Part shown: piece by piece, positions 44,443-53,048 of the stretch | Numbering within the stretch: position 1 is the stretch's first letter | Layout: the number at the start of each line of letters is the position of its first letter | Source of the DNA: CALMUP01 sp035327305 | GTDB lineage: Bacteria > Verrucomicrobiota > Kiritimatiellia > CAIVKH01 | Direction of reading: 5' to 3' | Assembly: GCA_035327305.1 (NCBI GenBank) | Contig: DAOLDL010000006.1 | Location: forward strand, 4,044-68,043 | DNA: 64,000 nt | Position numbers and translations under genes: made by a program | The notes under the pieces: generated by a model | What the model saw: only the letters and a program-made list of their open reading frames with translations | The model's database searches: none | What the model was told of the DNA's origin: nothing

Positions 44443-45102
44443 TTAATAGTATGGATTTACGGCCGGATCGAAGGTCGCGAAGTTGTTTGTCGTCACCATT
44501 TCCGCGTGACCGTCGAGAAAGCCCATTGAACTGGCCGGGAAGCTATTGTGCCAACGGTGTTCAGGACCCATGGCAGATCGTGTCACTCGCAACGGTGGTT
44601 CAAAAATGACGGCTTTTTTGGATGGGTAATTAAAATCTGCATGCATCAGCGTTTTGCCGCCTACGGACATGATGCGAGCCGGCGAATTTTCATCATTTAC
44701 GGCCCCGGTGGATGGAGGAGTCGCCGGGTAAATATAACTGTTGCCTTCCGTCCGATAACGGTTCATACGATCGCTGGGACATTCAAATATCTTGATATCC
44801 CGGATATAGGCAAACAAGGGGCGATTGGGATCCGCCGTGCTTGTTCCGGGATTAGCGCCGCCAACCCGCAGGTACGAATTGTTTTCATTGGGCAAACGGA
44901 GCCGGTTCGAGGGGTCTTGGGCATACTGAAGAAGACCTGCGGCAATCTGCCTTACATTATTCAGGCACTGCGCCTGACGGGCACGATCACGGGCCTTGGA
45001 AACAGCAGGTAAAAGCAACCCGCTTAAAATTGCTATGATGGCTATGACCACCAGAAGTTCAATCAGGGTAAATCCGCGACGCAACCAGATGTTATGGCTC
45101 AT
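44443..45102 (-). CDS. Type II/IV pseudopilin-like protein with PVC-type C-terminus
   Basis: A 219-aa protein with a prepilin signal: LRRGFTLIELLVVIAIIAIL, where the peptidase cuts after glycine and Glu at +5 is present, followed by a hydrophobic helix. The C-terminal HRWHNSFPASSMGFLDGHAE (His then Asp-Gly) is the H-X9-DG-like element typical of the many pseudopilins of planctomycetes, lentisphaeres and verrucomicrobia. AAAGG eight bases upstream of the ATG is the ribosome binding site. No secretion-system genes are adjacent. Divergent from the lipoprotein gene and convergent with the TIGR03790 gene. Confidence 0.88.
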   Translation of the reverse strand: MSHNIWLRRGFTLIELLVVIAIIAILSGLLLPAVSKARDRARQAQCLNNVRQIAAGLLQYAQDPSNRLRLPNENNSYLRVGGANPGTSTADPNRPLFAYIRDIKIFECPSDRMNRYRTEGNSYIYPATPPSTGAVNDENSPARIMSVGGKTLMHADFNYPSKKAVIFEPPLRVTRSAMGPEHRWHNSFPASSMGFLDGHAEMVTTNNFATFDPAVNPYY

Positions 45103-45202
45103 AATTCAAATCCTTTGGCTACATAATACACCGCGATCGAAAATGGTGAAAGAGCAAACATTCCTGCTTTTATCATGCCGATGATCATGGCAGGATTTTC
45201 AG

Positions 45203-45535
45203 GTGCGCTGGATATTGATAATCGTTTCTTTTGCCCTTATTACCGGCGGTTGCGCCACCCGATCCGGTGTAAATAAGGCTCCCCCGGCCTTGGAACCTCG
45301 CATAGCGGCATCGTATGGCCGCGTAGTGCGAATTAATCCACAAGACCGGTATGTAATACTTGAATGCAATGTATTGCCGGATTCCGGGCGGGAAATCATG
45401 TTATACCGCGATCAAAGAGCCGTGGGCCGGGTAAAAATTGCTGATTACCGCTCGGGCAATTGGGTGGCCGCCGACATCATCAATGGAACGATTATGTCCG
45501 GTGATTGGTTTATGCTGGAAAAACTTGGGGATTAA
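45203..45535 (+). CDS. Small lipoprotein
   Basis: A 110-aa protein starting at GTG 45203, with a lipoprotein signal peptide ending LITGGC (lipidated Cys at residue 17). The mature part, including AASYGRVVRINPQDRYVILE and LYRDQRAVGRVKIADYRSGN, looks like a short beta-rich OB- or SH3-like domain. It lies 19 bases upstream of tatA on the same strand. Family not recognised by name. Confidence 0.75.
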   Translation: MRWILIIVSFALITGGCATRSGVNKAPPALEPRIAASYGRVVRINPQDRYVILECNVLPDSGREIMLYRDQRAVGRVKIADYRSGNWVAADIINGTIMSGDWFMLEKLGD

Positions 45536-45554
45536 TGGCAGGTTATCAGATCAA

Positions 45555-45746
45555 ATGATTAGAAATTTAAGTATAACAGAAATTGTTCTTATTCTACTGG
45601 CCTTGATTTTATTGTTTGGCGCCAGGCGTATACCCGAGCTGGCGCGATCTCTCGGCAAAAGCTTGAGTGAATTCAAAAAAGGACGCAAAGAGGGCGAGTC
45701 GGATGATATTAATCCCGACAAACCTGATGGTTCGCCCTCAACCTGA
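45555..45746 (+). CDS. tatA: Sec-independent translocase subunit TatA/E
   Basis: A 63-aa protein beginning MIRNLSITEI at ATG 45555; the longer reading upstream is not real. One membrane helix (ITEIVLILLALILLFG) is followed by the hinge FGARRIPELARSLGKSLSEF, an amphipathic helix, and a charged tail KKGRKEGESDD. This is the standard TatA/E architecture for export of folded proteins across the inner membrane. TatB and TatC are not in the window. Confidence 0.92.
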   Translation: MIRNLSITEIVLILLALILLFGARRIPELARSLGKSLSEFKKGRKEGESDDINPDKPDGSPST

Positions 45747-45756
45747 TTCGCTCCGT

Positions 45757-46938
45757 CTATTCCGTGCGCGGCATGATTAATTCATTGAAATGCCGCTGAA
45801 ACAAAGCGACTCCCCGAACCGAGTCGAATTCCGCCCCATGACTCCACGAGAAAACAAACGGCAGTCCAAAACGATCCGACGCCCTTACCAGCACCCCTGC
45901 GGCCAATTCAGGCTCATTTTTTGCGATAAAGGCAAGCGCCAGATAATAATAAGCCTGCGAATTGCCCGGTTCATTACGAATTACATTTTCAAAGGTCCGA
46001 ATAGCCTGATTCAATTTACCGCTCTTTAAATAGGCCGCGCCCAAATTGTTTTCCGCAACATGATTGTTGCTGTTCAGCGCCACCAGCCGTTGCCAATGCT
46101 GAATGGCATTGTCATGCTCTTCCAACTGCGTATATGCATCGGCGGCAATTTGATGGGCATCCTCCGAGTATGGCTCTGACTCAAGAATCCAACGCGCCAT
46201 CGCCAAAGCCTCATCCAATTGTCGCAAATTAACGAAGACCTTGGCCAGCATCATCCGTGCTGACGCTGAATCCGGATCGGCCATGATCGCACGAATCAAA
46301 ACATCCCGCGCGTCCGCCCACCGTTTTTCCTCCATTAGCACACGGCCCAATTCAATTAGAATCAAACCCTGGTATGGCGCGAGCTTGACCGCTTCCTGTA
46401 GTTTATCTTCAGCCATTCCAGCCTTTCGCTCACGCGCGAGACGACGTCCGTCATCCAACAATTGCCGGGATTTTTTCAGATCCGCAATCACATCGGCAAT
46501 CCGCACCGTAGACGCTGGAACATCGTTCGGTAGTTCCAATCCGGATTCCACCGGCAAGACTGATTCGGAAACACCGCCATCACTTTGAATTGCTGTAGCC
46601 AACACCGGAATTGATGGCGGCGGAGTGACTTCGTGCGAAGCAGAACGCTGTCGGGTGATCTGGAATCCCAACGCTCCCAGGTACAAAATCGCTACGCCAA
46701 AAACTGAAATCCAAAGATATTTTCCACTGCTTTCTTCTTTACGGCGATTGCGACGGGAGCGGGAATTGCTGTATGCCGGAACGTGAGATTGCTTCTTAAT
46801 TTCATCTTCCAGCGACTGTACGGTTATACGCACATCATCAGAATCATCGGGGCGCAGACCGGGAATGGTGGACTTGGTAACGCCGGGTTTTGAACCCGGA
46901 GTCTCCGGGCCGCCCGATATGTTGTTTGATTCAAACAT
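45757..46938 (-). CDS. Single-pass membrane protein with periplasmic TPR repeats
   Basis: A 393-aa protein; ATG 46938 is taken as start over an upstream TTG. Residues about 1-75 are polar and basic (SNSRSRRNRRKE), then a membrane helix (YLWISVFGVAILYLGALGF), then a linker and about five or six TPR-type helix pairs from residue 160. Repeats include AEDKLQEAVKLAPYQGLILI and IRTFENVIRNEPGNSQAYYY. It is last in the minus-strand export operon behind an O-antigen-ligase-like protein that also carries TPRs. Probably a scaffold for polymer export or synthesis proteins (inference). Confidence 0.8.
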   Translation of the reverse strand: MFESNNISGGPETPGSKPGVTKSTIPGLRPDDSDDVRITVQSLEDEIKKQSHVPAYSNSRSRRNRRKEESSGKYLWISVFGVAILYLGALGFQITRQRSASHEVTPPPSIPVLATAIQSDGGVSESVLPVESGLELPNDVPASTVRIADVIADLKKSRQLLDDGRRLARERKAGMAEDKLQEAVKLAPYQGLILIELGRVLMEEKRWADARDVLIRAIMADPDSASARMMLAKVFVNLRQLDEALAMARWILESEPYSEDAHQIAADAYTQLEEHDNAIQHWQRLVALNSNNHVAENNLGAAYLKSGKLNQAIRTFENVIRNEPGNSQAYYYLALAFIAKNEPELAAGVLVRASDRFGLPFVFSWSHGAEFDSVRGVALFQRHFNELIMPRTE

Positions 46939-46989
46939 TATGTAACTAATTAAGGATTCACATACAGAGGTCAAGCAAAGCCCGAGGGC

Positions 46990-48885
46990 TTAAGGCGCCC
47001 CGCCCAGGCGTCGTCCAAGCCATTCAATGTTGTTATCAGCCAGATTCGTCCTGGATACGGATCTGGATTCAATAAACACCTCCAGAGCTTCCTGATACCT
47101 GCCCATGTGGCGCAGTTGCAAACCAAGCTCGTTTAAGTAAAAAGTATGACGCGGAACCTTCTCAACGGCAAGTCGCCTATAATACAAAGCTGTTTCCTGA
47201 TCGCCCTCGAGACGCGCCAAACCGCCCAAGCCAAAATACACATCGGCTTCCCACGGATTGAGCCGCAATGCTTCTTCATAATGTTTTCGCGATGTCTCGA
47301 TCCACGCCGCCTTAACGACCGGATCACGCATCCAAAAGCTTCGCGTTCGCAATAAATGAGCCATGCCGATATGTGCGCGCCAGTTGTCGGGGGACCAGCT
47401 TATGGCATTCTGAAATTCCACTTCCGCACGATCCCAAGCCATTTTGCCCACATTGGTTTGACCTTGTTCCACATAATGATGGGAAACAACATCCCTGGCT
47501 ACCACCAGACAAAGGAAGGCCATACCAATGATCAGCGCAATGCCGATGGCCGGGGCAAAGCGTGACATCATATTAAACGAACGGTCAACGCCCCCGGCAT
47601 TGAAGGTGGCGCCGGCCAGCGCGCCAATCAGCATAAAAAACACATGCGTATTGGCCACGATGTGAAAATTGAAGTCAAATACGGCATGTACCAAAGCCCC
47701 CGCCATGGCTCCCAGCAAGCCGCCCATCAGAACAACATCTTTTTGGTTGGCGCTGACAAGCAGGATGCGCGTGGACCGGATGACAACCAACAGCACAAAA
47801 ACCCCCATGAGCGCCAGGCCGACAATCCCAGCTTCAGCCCACATGTGAAGATAGTCATTGTGCGCATATTCCGGATCGGCATCCTTGGTAAAATGATTGC
47901 GTGAAATCGCAAAAACCCACTTATAACTGCCCAGACCGGATCCAATGATCGGACTGCGTTTAATCACATCCACAGTGTCCTTCCAAAGCACCGTGCGTAT
48001 GTCGCCCTTGATGGCGGCCTCCACCCTTTCCTGCACCCTGGGGGATAACTTCCAGGCGGTGTAACCGACCGCACCGGCGATCAGGGGCGCGAGAATCAAC
48101 ATAATGACAAATCGCTTAACGCCTTTTTTAAGGGCAAGCGCCAATGCAAAAACCACGAAACCAACCAGAAATCCCAACCAACCGCTTCTCGATTCCGAGA
48201 GATACAGAGGCGGCAAACTCACCAGTGCTGTGTATCCCGCGATCAGGCGGGCAGGAAGACCAATATCCCGGCAGATAACGAAGCCAAGACAGATGGGAAA
48301 TATCATCTCCAGCAAATTGGCAAAGTGATTGGGGCAGATATAGGCGCCACTAGCCCGCATTCCATATTGCTCCGGGCGAATGCGATTGAGCACCATATTC
48401 GAATTATGCACCTCTTGAATCATGGCGTACCATGCCATGACGCTTACCGAAAGCATAAGCAACACCAGGATGAACAACCAACGCTGATTAATGCGCGCAA
48501 CATTCATCCACATCCAAAGCGCCGCCGCATACGCGACCAACCTCAATGTTTCCATGCGCGCGTCATACCTCAAATCGGATACGATATATAGGCAACCGAA
48601 GTATAAAAGTATCAGGAGAAAAAACACGCCTCCGGGAGGGGCAAGCAACGTATCACGGTACGGCGAGATGAAGTACCGGTAGACAAACAAGATACCAGCA
48701 AGAAAAACGGCCACCAGCATGGGGCCGATGGACCACACATGCACACCACCAAACAACCAGATTCCAGCGATCGGGATTGCTGATATCAGGAGCAAAATCA
48801 TCCAATCGAGCCACCGCACGGAAAAGGGCACATAGGAACCCCGCGTTCTTCGTCTCCTGCCCTGCGTTACGGTGCCGGAAATCAC
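46990..48885 (-). CDS. O-antigen ligase-family protein with C-terminal TPR domain
   Basis: A 631-aa protein: about 12 membrane helices (about 25-465) and a TPR region (about 475-625). The Wzy_C-type signature is clear: LYLSESRSGWLGFLVGFVVF, KRSPIIGSGLGSYKWVFAIS and PEYAHNDYLHMWAEAGIVGL with the conserved His. It is the second Wzy/WaaL-type protein of this locus; the first is at 21561-23102 and lacks TPRs. It may ligate or cap the finished polymer, or polymerise a second glycan. The TPRs could recruit partners such as the neighbouring TPR protein. Confidence 0.85.
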   Translation of the reverse strand: MISGTVTQGRRRRTRGSYVPFSVRWLDWMILLLISAIPIAGIWLFGGVHVWSIGPMLVAVFLAGILFVYRYFISPYRDTLLAPPGGVFFLLILLYFGCLYIVSDLRYDARMETLRLVAYAAALWMWMNVARINQRWLFILVLLMLSVSVMAWYAMIQEVHNSNMVLNRIRPEQYGMRASGAYICPNHFANLLEMIFPICLGFVICRDIGLPARLIAGYTALVSLPPLYLSESRSGWLGFLVGFVVFALALALKKGVKRFVIMLILAPLIAGAVGYTAWKLSPRVQERVEAAIKGDIRTVLWKDTVDVIKRSPIIGSGLGSYKWVFAISRNHFTKDADPEYAHNDYLHMWAEAGIVGLALMGVFVLLVVIRSTRILLVSANQKDVVLMGGLLGAMAGALVHAVFDFNFHIVANTHVFFMLIGALAGATFNAGGVDRSFNMMSRFAPAIGIALIIGMAFLCLVVARDVVSHHYVEQGQTNVGKMAWDRAEVEFQNAISWSPDNWRAHIGMAHLLRTRSFWMRDPVVKAAWIETSRKHYEEALRLNPWEADVYFGLGGLARLEGDQETALYYRRLAVEKVPRHTFYLNELGLQLRHMGRYQEALEVFIESRSVSRTNLADNNIEWLGRRLGGAP

Positions 48886-48899
48886 AAAAATACCGGGGA

Positions 48900-49607
48900 T
48901 TAAAGGATGGAGCGTTCCACAACAATGACGTCGCCGCTTTCCAGCCGGATATCCCGATCCGGGTTACGCTCAACGGTTCTCATGTTGATGGTGGTGGTGG
49001 TGCCGGCGCGAATGAGTTTTACATTGCGAGGATTGGCAAATTCATTATATCCACCCGCGGCGGCAATAGCCTGCATGAGAGTAACAGACCCCATAATCGG
49101 AAATCGACCTGGATTACGGACTTCGCCGCGAATAAAATATGTGCGTGACGGCATGACCACGCTGACGGTAATGGTTCGATAGTAACCGCCGTCAATGTAC
49201 AACCTCCGAATATCGGATTCCAATTGAGATGTCGATTTTCCCGAAGCCAGTACATCCCCCAGGAGCGGCAATGTGACATTTCCGTCCTCATCAACAATGT
49301 CTTCAACCGCCTCGTCGCGCGGATAAATCCCACGCAAGTTGACGACAACCGGATCGCCGACTTTCAAACGGTAAAATGTAACTCCGGTTTCAGCGGAGAC
49401 CGTGGGCAATTCCAGCGGATCATCCGGAACAACGGCGACAACCACCTGCACATCCTGGGTCGGAACTGTACGGGTCATGGACAACGAAAGTCCCGGCGCG
49501 GGAAGATTTGGCGCATCACTTGCGGAAGCGGCCTGCCGGGAAGCACATCCGAGCGAAAAACCCACGGCCATGATGGCGGCGATCAAACCCATCAAACGCA
49601 ACGTCAC
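48900..49607 (-). CDS. wza: Wza-like polysaccharide export lipoprotein
   Basis: A 235-aa outer-membrane export protein. Signal peptide with lipobox LGC places the lipidated Cys at residue 21. LKVGDPVVVNLRGIYPRDEA begins the poly-export domain and GNVTLPLLGDVLASGKSTSQ completes it; YFIRGEVRNPGRFPIMGSVT and LMQAIAAAGGYNEFANPRNV form the SLBB domain. It is shorter than E. coli Wza (379 aa), lacking extra SLBB repeats and the C-terminal helix, so another protein may complete the outer-membrane pore; the adjacent beta-barrel protein is a candidate. Its start overlaps the Wzc-type gene (ATGA). Confidence 0.9.
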   Translation of the reverse strand: MTLRLMGLIAAIMAVGFSLGCASRQAASASDAPNLPAPGLSLSMTRTVPTQDVQVVVAVVPDDPLELPTVSAETGVTFYRLKVGDPVVVNLRGIYPRDEAVEDIVDEDGNVTLPLLGDVLASGKSTSQLESDIRRLYIDGGYYRTITVSVVMPSRTYFIRGEVRNPGRFPIMGSVTLMQAIAAAGGYNEFANPRNVKLIRAGTTTTINMRTVERNPDRDIRLESGDVIVVERSIL

Positions 49608-51733
49608 AACACATCCTCCCTCGAACTCTTCCCCGGCTTGGCCGAGGTTGTGGCGGCGGGGTTATCCTCGGGATATGCATGATCATCCGAGGATTGGTAA
49701 GAATGATAATAGTAATAGTAATCGTCGCGGAGAATATTGATGTTATTGAGAACGACACCAAGGATTCGGGCGCCGACATTTTCCAGCATGCGTCGGGCGC
49801 GTGTCGACATATTCCGGGGGTATTTGCGGTATTGAACGACCAGCAACACGCCATCCACTTCGCTGGAAATAATGGATGCATCGCTGACACCCACGATCGG
49901 CGGAGAATCGAAGAAGATATAATCGTAACGATCCCGAAGTTGTTTCAGTATCCCGCCGATACGTTGGGAATCGAGAATACCCACGGATGTCCTGGGCATT
50001 TTACCGCTGGGAAGGAAATGAAGATTCGGAATAGAAGTAGCCTTGATGGCATCCTCAATGGTGGCTTCCTGCATCAACACATTGGTAAGACCGAAACGGT
50101 TCGACATGTTGACAAACGTATGCTGAACCGGACGCCTCAAATCCGAATCCACAATAAGTACGCGATCCCCCAGCTGGGCGCATATATAAGCGAGGTTAAA
50201 CAGTGTTGTAGATTTTCCCTCTCCGACACCACCGCTTACCACGGCATAAACACCACCGCGCTTGCCTTCAACGGCAAAAGACATGTTCGTGCGCAATACC
50301 CGATAAGATTCCGCATGAGGACTTTCGGTTCCTTCTTCCGCCAGTGACCTGACTTTTTGCGGGATGATTCCGATTACCGGCAGGCCGAGATATTTTTCCA
50401 CATCGTCGACGGTCTTGACGGATGTATCCAGGTATTCAATGAAGTAAGCCAGACCTATGCCGGCGCCGAAACCCACGATCACGCTCAAGATGATATTGAG
50501 CATGACGCGCGGCCTGACCGGACGGTCCGGTTTCTCCGCGCGGTCGATGATTTGAACCATGGTCCGGGGAAGTTCCAACTCAACGCCTTTTTGCGTAACG
50601 CGGGCACGCAGGGCATTCAGGATTTCCTGCTGAATCATTAAATTGCGTTCCGCGCGTTCGAACGGAAGGTACTTGTCCCGTTGTGACTGCATGTCGGCTT
50701 GTTTTACTTCCGTAAGCTCCTGCTCGAGTGCATCAAGCCGGGCTTTCGCCACTTCAAAGTCGGCGCGAACACCGGCTTTTAGCCCTTCAAGGGCCTCGCC
50801 GAGTTTTTTATTGAGTTCCTCAACCCCGGCAATGATACGACGGACTTCCGGATGATTTTCACCGAGATTCTCCATCATCAACTTCAATTGCACTTCAGCA
50901 TCCACCAATTGGCGTCGTAATGCCAGCAGAGCCGGATCGTTTACCATGTAAGCCGATGCATTCATCAACTCCTGCCCGTCGAGCGCCTCCAATTGTTCCA
51001 GCCGCGATCTGCGGGTCAACATATCCACACGTGCGGCCATACGGTCGCCCTCCATCTGCTGAAGGCGGACATTGTCGGCGCGAATACCCCTGGTCAACAC
51101 CAGAACCCCCTGCTCCGCGCGGATTCTCTCAAGCTCCTCTTCGGCATCGTTGACTTTCTGCTGTTGCTTCAGAAGTTCATTCTCAAGCGCCTGAATACTT
51201 GAGCGTATTTCCCCGCGTTTGGATGACTGGCGATAATCGCGGTATACATCGGCGATTTCATTGGCAATCTGCATGGCTTCATCAGGATCGTCGCGGTACA
51301 CCTGAATTTCTATCATGCTGGTATCGCGGTACTGGTTCACCCTTACACTGCGCTCCAGAATAGCCATGCAGATATTGCGCGGAATAAGCCCCGTGCTATT
51401 TTCATCTCGAGCGCTCCAGCGCTGTTGAAGATTCAGGCGATCCAGTACGGAAGACAATATCGTGCGGGACTGAATAACCTCGTACTCGGTCTTCAGAAAG
51501 AAGGGATTGAAGCCCGTGTTCATCTGGCGGTCAAACACTTCAATATCCATGGCGTCTTCACGCACCCGGATCGTCGTGCTGGCCATGAAAATCTTGGGCA
51601 ACATCAACGTGTAACAGGTGCCGGACAACGTCACCAATATCACGACGGCGAGAATAATTTCTTTTCGCGACCTGATTACCCGCCAGTAATCGAGAAAATG
51701 CAACCCGCCTTCTTGTGTGTCTTCTGTAGTCAT
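49604..51733 (-). CDS. wzc: Wzc-type polysaccharide co-polymerase and tyrosine kinase
   Basis: A 709-aa inner-membrane protein. A Wzz domain with helix (IILAVVILVTLSGTCYTLML) starts it, followed by long periplasmic coiled coils (about 170-400) and a second helix (VMLNIILSVIVGFGAGIGLA). The cytoplasmic BY-kinase domain has Walker A GGVGEGKSTT, Walker A' VLIVDSDLRRP and Walker B YIFFDSPPI. The tail carries a tyrosine cluster DDYYYYYHSY, the expected autophosphorylation sites. Wzc sets chain length and drives export with Wza. The single-polypeptide form matches Gram-negative organisms. Confidence 0.93.
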   Translation of the reverse strand: MTTEDTQEGGLHFLDYWRVIRSRKEIILAVVILVTLSGTCYTLMLPKIFMASTTIRVREDAMDIEVFDRQMNTGFNPFFLKTEYEVIQSRTILSSVLDRLNLQQRWSARDENSTGLIPRNICMAILERSVRVNQYRDTSMIEIQVYRDDPDEAMQIANEIADVYRDYRQSSKRGEIRSSIQALENELLKQQQKVNDAEEELERIRAEQGVLVLTRGIRADNVRLQQMEGDRMAARVDMLTRRSRLEQLEALDGQELMNASAYMVNDPALLALRRQLVDAEVQLKLMMENLGENHPEVRRIIAGVEELNKKLGEALEGLKAGVRADFEVAKARLDALEQELTEVKQADMQSQRDKYLPFERAERNLMIQQEILNALRARVTQKGVELELPRTMVQIIDRAEKPDRPVRPRVMLNIILSVIVGFGAGIGLAYFIEYLDTSVKTVDDVEKYLGLPVIGIIPQKVRSLAEEGTESPHAESYRVLRTNMSFAVEGKRGGVYAVVSGGVGEGKSTTLFNLAYICAQLGDRVLIVDSDLRRPVQHTFVNMSNRFGLTNVLMQEATIEDAIKATSIPNLHFLPSGKMPRTSVGILDSQRIGGILKQLRDRYDYIFFDSPPIVGVSDASIISSEVDGVLLVVQYRKYPRNMSTRARRMLENVGARILGVVLNNINILRDDYYYYYHSYQSSDDHAYPEDNPAATTSAKPGKSSREDVL

Positions 51734-51747
51734 AAGTATTTAACAAA

Positions 51748-51771
51748 CATCCAGAGCCGAAGCTCTGGATG
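51748..51771 (-). terminator. UUCG-loop hairpin upstream of wzc (terminator or attenuator)
   Basis: On the minus strand, CATCCAGAGC-TTCG-GCTCTGGATG forms a perfect 10-bp stem capped by the very stable UUCG tetraloop, followed by TTTGTT. It lies 14 bases upstream of the wzc ATG and 50 bases after the beta-barrel gene stop. It could partly end transcription between the two genes or limit wzc expression. Confidence 0.6.
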
Positions 51772-51789
51772 GTGAAATGCCCGAACGCA

Positions 51790-51811
51790 GGCCACGTGAT
51801 CAACCGTGGCC
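51790..51811 (-). terminator. GC-rich hairpin after the outer-membrane beta-barrel gene
   Basis: GGCCACG and CGTGGCC form a perfect 7-bp stem with an 8-base loop, starting 10 bases after the stop of the beta-barrel gene. There is no T-tract; it may protect the 3' end or act together with the UUCG hairpin 18 bases further on. Confidence 0.4.
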
Positions 51812-51821
51812 GGAACCGGAT

Positions 51822-53009
51822 TTAGATGTCCAAGCGCCAACCAAGTGATACACGGTTGCGATCGAAGTCATCGCGGAGATCAGAATCCAAAGTAATGTAT
51901 TGGTAGTTCAACTCAAGCGAGTTGCGGGCATTAACCCGATAGGCAACCCGTACACCAGCCTGACTGACATGCTCTTTACCGGAGAAGTCCTTCGAGATGG
52001 CAACCGCAGTAGGAATTGCCGATTCGCCGGAGTATTCGCTACGTTGATAACTTCCCGACAAATACAACGAAATTTTTGCCGTAAGGTCATGAGCCAAGCT
52101 TGCGAAGGCAAGCGTACGGTCCTGACTGGCAAACGGGAACACGTCGGCTTCAAACATGGAGTAGCCGCCGCCCAAGGACAAACGGGTCCGTGGAGAATGA
52201 ATGTATGTGATGGTGGCATCAACATAGGGACTCGATTCGGAATCGACCGAACTATTGTCGAAGTCTTTCCGCTGGTAACCACCGCGGAGGCTTCCGACAA
52301 AACTGGCGCCGATCGCATGCTCAATTCCCGCGCCGACATAATCCGATGTGGAATCGCGGTCGCCGGCATCGTACTCGACGGCTTCACGACGATAGTCGAG
52401 TAACAACTGGGTCAACTCGGTAAGCCGTTGACGTATTGTCACGCCAGCCGCCCAAATATCATAATCCTCGGTCACGGCGACTTCATCGCGATCATAACGC
52501 AGAATCGTGTAGCGACCGCCGATTACCACATGGGTGCGCGGCAGGAGCATGTAGTCGATGTTTGCATCCGTTACGTTATACAGATAATCATCGTTCTCAC
52601 GAATTTTCACGCCGCGATCAATCGCTTCCGGAATTTCCGCCAACCGCAATGTGTTTTTAACGCCCACGGATACTTTCGGGGAGAACCGGTGATTGATCAC
52701 AACATCAAAATCATGATGCAAATCGGTATCATCCGGCTCGCGATCGCTCCACCAGGTGAAGGAGGGGCGATAACGCAAGGAGATAAATGTCGGGTTTAAA
52801 TTCAGCGTGATGCCCAACTCAATTTCATTGCTGATCTTGAAGCTGTCGGTTTTGTTTTTTTCCGTTTCGTAAACGTTGTCGTCGTATTCAACACGTAAAC
52901 GGTTACCGACGCTCAACCAATTGCGGGAGGATCCGGTTTCCGCGGCAATAAGCGCGAATTGAGTAATCATGGCGCTTGCCGCCATCACGCATAAGAATCT
53001 TTTGTTCAT
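51822..53009 (-). CDS. Outer-membrane beta-barrel protein of the export operon
   Basis: A 395-aa protein with a signal peptide (MNKRFLCVMAASAMITQFAL, cleaved near IAA-ET). The mature sequence alternates polar and hydrophobic residues throughout, as in VGAGIEHAIGASFVGSLRGG and RTRLSLGGGYSMFE, and ends in an aromatic-rich strand RVSLGWRLDI. It resembles the beta-barrel proteins (BBP2/EpsL-like) of exopolysaccharide loci that may form or support the outer-membrane channel. Directly upstream of wzc and wza on the same strand. Confidence 0.82.
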   Translation of the reverse strand: MNKRFLCVMAASAMITQFALIAAETGSSRNWLSVGNRLRVEYDDNVYETEKNKTDSFKISNEIELGITLNLNPTFISLRYRPSFTWWSDREPDDTDLHHDFDVVINHRFSPKVSVGVKNTLRLAEIPEAIDRGVKIRENDDYLYNVTDANIDYMLLPRTHVVIGGRYTILRYDRDEVAVTEDYDIWAAGVTIRQRLTELTQLLLDYRREAVEYDAGDRDSTSDYVGAGIEHAIGASFVGSLRGGYQRKDFDNSSVDSESSPYVDATITYIHSPRTRLSLGGGYSMFEADVFPFASQDRTLAFASLAHDLTAKISLYLSGSYQRSEYSGESAIPTAVAISKDFSGKEHVSQAGVRVAYRVNARNSLELNYQYITLDSDLRDDFDRNRVSLGWRLDI

Positions 53010-53048
53010 CGTATATGCTCCTAAATGAAGTGTAGTTTAACGTCCTGG

